From contig JBJHCH010000048.1 of assembly GCA_050485905.1 (NCBI GenBank), positions 1-23,964 on the forward strand: a stretch of 23,964 bases of DNA. Reading direction: 5' to 3'. A program made the translations under genes and the position numbers. The notes under the pieces are model-generated. The model worked only from the letters and a program-made list of their open reading frames with translations. It did not search any database and was not told the origin of the DNA. Numbering within the stretch: the first letter of the stretch is position 1; each line of letters starts with the position of its first letter. Shown in pieces: positions 16,883 to 23,964 of this stretch. Source of the DNA: JAWLCA01 sp050485905. GTDB lineage: Bacteria > Pseudomonadota > Alphaproteobacteria > Rhodobacterales > Rhodobacteraceae.

Positions 16883-17629
16883 ATGCATCTCGACGTCACG
16901 GATCTGCGGAACTTCTATTATCGCACCGGCCTCGGCCGGGCGGCGCAGCGTGCGATCCGTGACCGCGTGGTGGAATTGTGGCCGCCGCGCGCGGGCCAGA
17001 CGGTGGCGGGTTTCGGCTTCGCCGTGCCGCTGCTGCGGCCCTATCTGGCCCATGCGGATCGGGTGATCGGGCTGATGCCGGGACCGCAGGGGGTGATGGC
17101 CTGGCCCGCCGGGATGCCCAACGTCTCGGTCCTGTGCGAAGAGGTCGACTGGCCGCTGGCCGATGCCTCGGTCGACCGGCTGGTGGTGCTGCACGGGCTG
17201 GAGACATCCGAGAACCCGCGCGCGCTGCTGTCGGAATGCTGGCGCGTGCTGACCGCCGAGGGGCGGGCGCTGTTCGTCGTGCCGAACCGATCCGGCCTGT
17301 GGGCGCGGCGAGAGGCGACGCCGTTCGGTTTCGGCCGACCCTATTCGCTGGGGCAGTTGGAATCGCATCTGAAGCGCGGCTCCTTCGCCCCCGAAGGTCA
17401 CCATGCCGCGCTGTTCGCGCCACCGTCCGAGCGCCGCTTCTGGCTGCGCACGGCGCAGATGTGGGAACGGACCGGCGCCCGCTTTGCGCCGTGGCTGGCG
17501 GGCGGCGTGCTGATGGTCGAGGCCCGCAAGCATCTGCTTTCGCCATCGGGGCCGGGCCTGCGCGAGCAGGTGCGAAACCCGTTGCGCGTGCTGGAGGGAA
17601 TCCCGCAGCCGGGCGCCCAGCCGGCCTGA
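16883..17629 (+). CDS. SAM-dependent methyltransferase-like protein
   Basis: The 248-aa product resembles class I methyltransferases. A motif-I-like stretch (TVAGFGFAVPLLRPYL) is degenerate compared with the usual GxGxG. A post-motif pattern follows (EEVDWPLADASVDRLVVLHGLE), then SECWRVLTAEGRALFVVPNR, typical of motifs in the Methyltransf_11 group. The N-terminus MHLDVTDLRNFYYRTGLGR defines the start at 16883. The gene is divergent from gloB, and this neighbourhood is familiar in Rhodobacterales, but the substrate is unknown. The weak SAM-binding loop leaves activity uncertain. Confidence 0.8.
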   Translation: MHLDVTDLRNFYYRTGLGRAAQRAIRDRVVELWPPRAGQTVAGFGFAVPLLRPYLAHADRVIGLMPGPQGVMAWPAGMPNVSVLCEEVDWPLADASVDRLVVLHGLETSENPRALLSECWRVLTAEGRALFVVPNRSGLWARREATPFGFGRPYSLGQLESHLKRGSFAPEGHHAALFAPPSERRFWLRTAQMWERTGARFAPWLAGGVLMVEARKHLLSPSGPGLREQVRNPLRVLEGIPQPGAQPA

Positions 17630-17745
17630 GACACGCCGACGATTCTCCGCAGGTCGAGACGTTTCGCCGCAGCGCAGCGCCGCAGACGCGGGAAGGACGG
17701 GAAAAAGCCTGTCCGCAAAGGCTCACGGACCCGTGTCCTCGGCGG

Positions 17746-17773
17746 TTGCGGGTCAATACTTCCTCTGCTACAC
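17746..17773 (+). promoter_or_regulatory. Candidate promoter of the atp operon
   Basis: TTGCGG (17746-17751) and CTACAC (17768-17773), separated by 16 bp, lie in the 234-bp gap before atpH. Only the TTG of the -35 and the TA of the -10 are strong. A leader of about 85 nt would result. Confidence 0.3.
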
Positions 17774-17863
17774 GCTTCGCCAATTCGGGAACATGCCGCT
17801 AGCGCATACCTCGGGCAACAACGCCCGCCAGGTGGATTGGCGGAGAACATCGAAAGGGTGAAC

Positions 17864-18427
17864 GTGTCCGGGACGGCATCGATTTCATCGGGCATTGCGC
17901 AACGCTATGCCACTGCTCTTTTCGAGTTGGCGACGGAAGACACTGCGGGGTTGGCAACGCTGGAACGCGATGTCGATGCGCTGTCTGCGGCGCTGGCCGA
18001 CAGTGCGGATTTCCGCGAGGTCATCAGTTCCCCCGTCTACTCGCGCGACGATCAGGCGCGTGCCGTGGCCGCCGTTGCCGGGGCGCTGGGCCTGTCCGCG
18101 CTGAGCACGAACACGCTGGCGCTGATGGCATCCAAGCGGCGCCTGTTCGTGCTGCCGCAGTTCGCCGCCGCCCTGCGCGACCTGATTGCCGACGCCAAGG
18201 GCGAGGTCACGGCCGAGGTCACCTCGGCCCGCGCGCTGACCTCGGGCCAGGCCGAGAAACTTGCCAAGGCGCTGTCGGCCAATGTCGGCAAGACCGTCAA
18301 ACTGAATGCGACCGTCGATGAAAGCCTCATCGGCGGTCTTGTTGTCAAAGTGGGCTCGAAGATGATCGACACCTCGATCCGTTCCAAGCTCGCGGCCCTC
18401 CAGAATACAATGAAAGAGGTCGGATAA
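17864..18427 (+). CDS. atpH: ATP synthase F1 subunit delta
   Basis: The 187-aa product is the OSCP/delta subunit, which ties the F1 head to the peripheral stalk. Typical features are the N-terminal helical bundle (GIAQRYATALFELA; LLxxKRRLFVLPQF-type segment around MASKRRLFVLPQF) and the C-terminal ESLIGGLVVKVGSKMIDTSIRSKL. I start at the GTG at 17864 because GAAAGG ends six bases upstream; an upstream GTG (17858) and TTG (17837) are in frame but worse placed. It is the first gene of the F1 operon, and its stop directly abuts the atpA ATG. Confidence 0.95.
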   Translation: MSGTASISSGIAQRYATALFELATEDTAGLATLERDVDALSAALADSADFREVISSPVYSRDDQARAVAAVAGALGLSALSTNTLALMASKRRLFVLPQFAAALRDLIADAKGEVTAEVTSARALTSGQAEKLAKALSANVGKTVKLNATVDESLIGGLVVKVGSKMIDTSIRSKLAALQNTMKEVG

Positions 18428-19966
18428 ATGGGTATCCAAGCAGCTGAGATCTCTGCGATCCTGAAAGAGCAGATCAAGAACTTCGGTCAGGACGCCGAGG
18501 TTGCCGAGGTCGGCCGCGTGCTGAGCGTCGGCGACGGGATCGCCAGGGTGCATGGCCTCGACAACGTTCAGGCCGGTGAGATGGTCGAGTTTCCGGGCGG
18601 CATCCGCGGCATGGCGCTGAACCTGGAAGTGGACAACGTCGGTATCGTGATCTTCGGCGACGACCGGTCGATCAAGGAAGGCGACGTCGTCAAGCGCACC
18701 AAGGCCATCGTGGACGTGCCCGCGGGCGAGGCCCTGCTGGGCCGGGTCGTGGACGGGCTTGGCAACCCGATCGACGGCAAGGGCGAGATCAAGACGACCG
18801 AGCGCCGGGTAGCCGACGTGAAGGCGCCGGGCATCATCCCGCGCAAGTCGGTGCATGAGCCGATGGCGACCGGGCTGAAGTCGGTGGACGCGATGATCCC
18901 GATTGGCCGGGGCCAGCGCGAACTGATCATCGGCGACCGCCAGACCGGCAAGACCGCCGTGGCGCTGGACACGATCCTGAACCAGAAAGCCTATAACGAG
19001 GCCGCGGGCGACGACGAGTCCAAGAAACTCTACTGCATCTATGTCGCCATCGGGCAGAAGCGTTCGACCGTGGCGCAGTTGGTGAAGAAGCTGGAGGAAA
19101 CCGGCGCCATCGACTACACGATCGTCGTGGCCGCCACCGCGTCGGACCCCGCGCCGATGCAGTTCCTGGCACCCTATTCTGCGACCGCGATGGCGGAATT
19201 CTTCCGCGACAACGGCCGCCACGCGCTGATCATCTATGATGACCTGTCCAAGCAGGCGGTTGCCTATCGCCAGATGTCGCTGCTGCTGCGCCGCCCGCCG
19301 GGGCGTGAAGCCTATCCCGGCGACGTGTTCTATCTGCACTCCCGCCTGCTGGAGCGGTCGGCCAAGCTGAACGAGGATTTCGGGGCGGGTTCGCTGACCG
19401 CGCTGCCGATCATCGAAACCCAGGCCGGCGACGTGTCGGCCTATATCCCGACCAACGTGATCTCGATCACAGATGGGCAGATCTTCCTCGAAACCGATCT
19501 GTTCTATCAGGGCATCCGCCCGGCGGTGAACACTGGCCTGTCGGTCAGCCGGGTGGGATCGTCGGCGCAGACCGATGCGATGAAGTCGGTCGCCGGGCCG
19601 GTGAAGCTGGAACTGGCGCAGTACCGCGAGATGGCGGCATTCGCGCAGTTCGGTTCGGACCTCGATGCTGCAACCCAGCGCCTGCTGAACCGCGGCGCGC
19701 GTCTGACCGAGCTGATGAAGCAGCCGCAGTATTCGCCGCTGACCAATGCCGAGATCGTCTGCGTGATCTTTGCCGGCACCCAGGGTTTCCTGGACAATGT
19801 CGCGGTCAGGGACGTGGTTCGCTTCGAAGCCGGACTGCTGAAGCACCTGCGCAGCAAGCACAGGGATCTGCTGGACGACATCACCTACAACGACCGCAAG
19901 GTCAAAGGTGACCTGGAAGAAAAGATCCGCGCCGCGCTGGACGAATACGCCAAAGACTTCGCCTGA
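18428..19966 (+). CDS. atpA: ATP synthase F1 subunit alpha
   Basis: The 512-aa product is the non-catalytic nucleotide-binding subunit. It has the N-terminal beta-barrel (VLSVGDGIARVHGLDNVQAG), the P-loop GDRQTGKT (169-176), KRSTVAQLVKKLEE, the Walker B region ALIIYDDLSKQA, the ATP synthase alpha/beta signature region RPAVNTGLSVSRVGS with its arginine finger, and the C-terminal helical domain. With beta it forms the hexameric head. Its ATG follows the atpH stop with no gap, indicating coupled translation. Confidence 0.98.
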   Translation: MGIQAAEISAILKEQIKNFGQDAEVAEVGRVLSVGDGIARVHGLDNVQAGEMVEFPGGIRGMALNLEVDNVGIVIFGDDRSIKEGDVVKRTKAIVDVPAGEALLGRVVDGLGNPIDGKGEIKTTERRVADVKAPGIIPRKSVHEPMATGLKSVDAMIPIGRGQRELIIGDRQTGKTAVALDTILNQKAYNEAAGDDESKKLYCIYVAIGQKRSTVAQLVKKLEETGAIDYTIVVAATASDPAPMQFLAPYSATAMAEFFRDNGRHALIIYDDLSKQAVAYRQMSLLLRRPPGREAYPGDVFYLHSRLLERSAKLNEDFGAGSLTALPIIETQAGDVSAYIPTNVISITDGQIFLETDLFYQGIRPAVNTGLSVSRVGSSAQTDAMKSVAGPVKLELAQYREMAAFAQFGSDLDAATQRLLNRGARLTELMKQPQYSPLTNAEIVCVIFAGTQGFLDNVAVRDVVRFEAGLLKHLRSKHRDLLDDITYNDRKVKGDLEEKIRAALDEYAKDFA

Positions 19967-19988
19967 GCGCGGGGCAGGGGGATAGCTC

Positions 19989-20861
19989 ATGCCGAGCCTC
20001 AAGGATCTGAAGAACCGGATCAACAGCGTCAAGTCGACGCGGAAGATCACCAAGGCGATGCAGATGGTCGCCGCAGCCAAGCTGCGCCGCGCGCAGGAGG
20101 CTGCCGAACTGGCGCGCCCCTATACCGAGCGCATGAACGCGGTGATGGCGGGCCTTGCGTCCTCCGTCGGCGGCAGCGACACCGCGCCGCGGTTGCTGTC
20201 GGGCACCGGCGCCGACAGGGTTCATCTGCTGGTGGTGATGACGTCGGAGCGGGGCCTCTGCGGCGGCTTCAACTCGACCATCGTGCGGCTGGCACGGCAG
20301 CGCATTCAGGAGCTTCTTGCCCAGAGCAAGGAGATCAAGATCCTGACCGTCGGCAAGAAGGGCCGCGAGCAGCTGAAGCGCGACTACGCCAAGCATTTCG
20401 TCGCCCATATCGACCTGACCGAGGTGAAGCGCGTTGGCTATGCCAATGCAGCAGAGATCGCCAAGGACGTGCTGGCGCGCTTTGACGCGGGCGAGTTCGA
20501 CGTTGCGACGATCTTCTACAACCGCTTCCAGTCGGTGATCGCGCAGATCCCGACCGCACATCAGATCATCCCCGCGACCTTTGACCTGGACGCGGTGGAG
20601 ACATCGACGCTCTACGATTACGAGCCGTCGGAAGAGGCGATCCTGGCCGACCTGTTGCCGCGCGCGCTGGCGACGCAGATCTTCACCGCGCTGCTGGAAA
20701 ACGCGGCGTCGGAACAGGGCGCGCGGATGAGCGCGATGGATAATGCAACGCGCAACGCGGGCGACATGATCGACCGGCTGTCGATCCAGTACAACCGCTC
20801 GCGTCAGGCCGCGATCACCAAGGAACTCATCGAGATCATTTCGGGCGCCGAGGCGCTCTGA
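19989..20861 (+). CDS. atpG: ATP synthase F1 subunit gamma
   Basis: The 290-aa product is the central rotor shaft. The conserved N-terminal helix (SLKDLKNRINSVKSTRKITK, then AMQMVAAAKLRRAQ) and C-terminal helix (ARMSAMDNATRNAGDMIDRL, then YNRSRQAAITKELIEIISGA) form the coiled coil inside the alpha-beta head. The central Rossmann-like domain has TSERGLCGGFNSTIVR. It is preceded by AGGGGGA and lies 22 bp after atpA. Confidence 0.98.
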   Translation: MPSLKDLKNRINSVKSTRKITKAMQMVAAAKLRRAQEAAELARPYTERMNAVMAGLASSVGGSDTAPRLLSGTGADRVHLLVVMTSERGLCGGFNSTIVRLARQRIQELLAQSKEIKILTVGKKGREQLKRDYAKHFVAHIDLTEVKRVGYANAAEIAKDVLARFDAGEFDVATIFYNRFQSVIAQIPTAHQIIPATFDLDAVETSTLYDYEPSEEAILADLLPRALATQIFTALLENAASEQGARMSAMDNATRNAGDMIDRLSIQYNRSRQAAITKELIEIISGAEAL

Positions 20862-20879
20862 CGGAACCGGAGAAACGAG

Positions 20880-22307
<1,428 letters not shown>

Positions 22308-22313
22308 GGGGGC

Positions 22314-22715
22314 ATGATGGCCAGCACTCTGCAATTCGACCTTGTGTCGCCCGAGCGGCGTCTGGCGTCGCTGCAGGCAACCGAGGTCCAGATTCCGGGC
22401 GCAGAGGGCGACATGACGGCGATGGCGGACCATGCGCCGGTCATCACCACCCTGCGCCCCGGTATCCTGAAGGCCGTGAGCACGGAGGGCACGCGGGAGT
22501 TCGTGGTCACTGGCGGCTTCGCCGAGATCACGCCCAAGGCGACCTCTGTCCTGGCCGAGCAGGCGGTGCCGGTGGACGAGGTCACCGGAGGCTTCCTCGA
22601 CGGCCTGATCGCCGAGGCGCAAGAGGCTGCCGCAAAGGCCGGCCCCGAAGCGAAGGCCGAGGCTGACAAGCGCGTGGCCGACTTCCAAATGCTCAAGACC
22701 ACCCTGCGCGCCTGA
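22314..22715 (+). CDS. atpC: ATP synthase F1 subunit epsilon
   Basis: The 133-aa product has the epsilon N-terminal beta-sandwich (FDLVSPERRLASLQATEVQI, then PGAEGDMTAMADHAPVITTL) and a short C-terminal helical hairpin (EVTGGFLDGLIAEAQEAAAK onward). It couples the rotor to F0 and can inhibit ATP hydrolysis. Two adjacent ATG codons (22314 and 22317) are possible starts after GGGGG. It is the last gene of the operon, 6 bp after atpD, with a terminator 26 bp downstream. Confidence 0.96.
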   Translation: MMASTLQFDLVSPERRLASLQATEVQIPGAEGDMTAMADHAPVITTLRPGILKAVSTEGTREFVVTGGFAEITPKATSVLAEQAVPVDEVTGGFLDGLIAEAQEAAAKAGPEAKAEADKRVADFQMLKTTLRA

Positions 22716-22741
22716 CCGCGCAGGATGCGAGAAGTTGCGTG

Positions 22742-22775
22742 ACGGGCGGCCGAAAGGACCGCCCGTTTCGTTTTG
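22742..22775 (+). terminator. Intrinsic terminator of the atp operon
   Basis: ACGGGCGG-CC (22742-22751), a GAAA tetraloop and GG-A-CCGCCCGT (22756-22766) form a 10-bp stem with one bulged A, followed by TTTCGTTTT. On the minus strand no T-run follows, so it serves atpC and probably not the converging gene. Confidence 0.85.
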
Positions 22776-22782
22776 TGGCGGT

Positions 22783-23964
22783 TCAGGCTGGCAGCTCCTC
22801 GGCCTCGCCGACCGGACAGCAGCGATACTCCTGGCTCTTCTCAAGAAGCTCGATCTGTTTTTCGAGCAGCTTGTTCTCCAGCGCCTTGCGTTCGAGATCC
22901 AGCATGATCGACTTCTGCCGCGCGTCGTCGCAGACGTTACAGGGGTCGATGCACCCCTTTACCACGATGGCTTGGGTCGGCAGGCAGGAGACCCGCTCGA
23001 AGCTCAATTCTGCCTGCAGCTTGGGCGAGACGGTGCCGCCGACCTTGTCGAGGATGCCGACCCTGACCAGATCGCGGTCGACCGTGTCCAGTGCCTTCTT
23101 GCGCACCTCGGCCGGAATTGGCGCGGGCTGCGCCGTGGCGGTAGCGGTGAAGGCCGAGGCGAGCGTCGCCGTCCGTGTCAGCCCCAGCCCGCCGGCCCCG
23201 CCCAGAACCGCGGGGTTCACGATACCCTCGCGCCGGGCGACCGCGCTGGTCTGCCCCGAGACCTCGGTTTCCAGACGTTGCGCGGAGGTGGCGAGCACCC
23301 CCGTCGGGATCACCCCGATCTGGCTGGTAGGCCGCAGCGGCCGGGTCTCAACCGCCGTATTGCCGGCAGGGTCGATCACCCGGCGCAGCACGGAGACGAT
23401 GCGGAACCGCACGGTCTGCTTCTTCATCAGCTGGTAGGCGAAGTAGGTGACAGCATGGCACTCGTTCCTGTTCTCGAACACGCGTGACGCCGACTCGAAC
23501 GCGTCTTCGCTTTCGCCCTCGGCATGGACGCGGCTCTGCACCTCGCCCATGGCGATGGAACTGGCTGCGCGGGTGCCCTGCACGGTGCGTTCGTGCGAGG
23601 ATTCCGCGTGGCGCTTCAGATCCGACATGAAGTCGAAGCTCGACTCGGACGAGAAGCTGCCCTCGACCCGGGCATTCGGGCGGCCGAAGATCGCCGAGGT
23701 CCAGTTCGAGACGCTGCCTTCGGTCTCAAACTCGCTGTCGCTGCGGCTGCCGCCCGAGGCAGAACTGGTCTGGCTCAGGTCGGACATGAAGCGATCCATC
23801 GACGACATGTACCAGGTCTCTTCGGACGCCTGTTCGTGGCGATACGAGACCTTGGATTCGGAATCGAAGGTGAAGCGGGTGTTGCGGGACGAGGTGTAGA
23901 GCCGCACCTTCTCGCCCGGCAGGAGCGTGGTGGAATAGACCACGTCACCCAGAGACAGCGGGCC
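22783..23964 (-). CDS. Unrecognised serine-rich, cysteine-containing protein (5' end outside window)
   Basis: The visible part is 393 residues and the frame stays open to the window edge (first residues GPLSLGDVVYSTTLLPGEKV), so the start lies outside. It opens with a beta-strand-like block (LLPGEKVRLYTSSRNTRFTF). A long Ser/Glu/Arg-rich helical stretch follows (about 30-155: MDRFMSDLSQTSSASGG, FDFMSDLKRHAESSHERTVQ), then FENRNECHAVTYFAYQLMKK and a strand-rich part. Near residues 260-295 lies a Gly/Ala/Thr-rich stretch. The C-terminal third has Cys in VSCLPTQ, GCIDPCNVCDDAR and YRCCPVG around a short coiled coil (LERKALENKLLEKQIELLEK). The N-E-C-H-A-V-T block resembles large uncharacterised bacterial proteins that I recall only generally. 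No function is assigned. Confidence 0.8.
   Translation of the reverse strand, partial: GPLSLGDVVYSTTLLPGEKVRLYTSSRNTRFTFDSESKVSYRHEQASEETWYMSSMDRFMSDLSQTSSASGGSRSDSEFETEGSVSNWTSAIFGRPNARVEGSFSSESSFDFMSDLKRHAESSHERTVQGTRAASSIAMGEVQSRVHAEGESEDAFESASRVFENRNECHAVTYFAYQLMKKQTVRFRIVSVLRRVIDPAGNTAVETRPLRPTSQIGVIPTGVLATSAQRLETEVSGQTSAVARREGIVNPAVLGGAGGLGLTRTATLASAFTATATAQPAPIPAEVRKKALDTVDRDLVRVGILDKVGGTVSPKLQAELSFERVSCLPTQAIVVKGCIDPCNVCDDARQKSIMLDLERKALENKLLEKQIELLEKSQEYRCCPVGEAEELPA

Overview
The window looks like chromosomal DNA from a GC-rich alphaproteobacterium, most likely order Rhodobacterales (Rhodobacter/Paracoccus-type). The main reasons are an ATP synthase operon that carries only the F1 genes (atpHAGDC, with no F0 genes), an alphaproteobacterial-type homospermidine synthase, a DUF2125 protein, and the frequent use of GTG starts. 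This assignment rests on gene content and protein resemblance read by eye, not on a database search.

Layout. 1-158 is an array of short palindromes with a 16-bp period. 159-1592 (-) is a membrane-anchored pentapeptide-repeat protein. 1593-2142 has no gene but is packed with inverted repeats and a roughly 157-bp tandem duplication of a palindromic element. 2143-3024 (-) is an alpha/beta-hydrolase-like protein whose nucleophile-elbow serine is replaced by glycine. rpsD (3390-4010, +) follows a promoter and a long leader and ends in a strong terminator. A + strand biosynthetic run follows: homospermidine synthase (4198-5619), hisC (5688-6770) and tyrC (6767-7690). A DUF2125 protein (-) and a ChaC-type glutathione cyclotransferase (+) are divergent at about 8.8 kb. 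A two-gene motor-like unit (9485-12389) pairs a 4-TM MotA/TolQ/ExbB-like protein with a MotB-like protein that has a very long coiled coil and an OmpA-like peptidoglycan-binding end. Then come an alpha/beta hydrolase (-), clpA (-), gloB (-), a methyltransferase-like gene (+), and the atpHAGDC operon (17864-22715, +) with its terminator. The window ends inside an unrecognised serine-rich, cysteine-containing protein (-).

How the genes work together. Most of the window is housekeeping: translation (rpsD), amino-acid and polyamine synthesis (hss, hisC, tyrC), glutathione and methylglyoxal metabolism (chaC-like, gloB), protein quality control (clpA) and energy conversion (atpHAGDC). The accessory or poorly described parts are the palindrome array, the pentapeptide protein, the repeat-dense region, the motor-like pair and the last gene.

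The most notable new observation is a 73-74 bp element present twice (7714-7787 on +, 12404-12476 on -). The copies align without gaps at 46 of the first 60 positions by hand count. Each carries an internal GAAAT..ATTTC hairpin and ends in a palindrome whose sequence differs between copies while its symmetry is kept. Both copies lie between convergent genes, just downstream of a same-strand gene (tyrC and the alpha/beta hydrolase).
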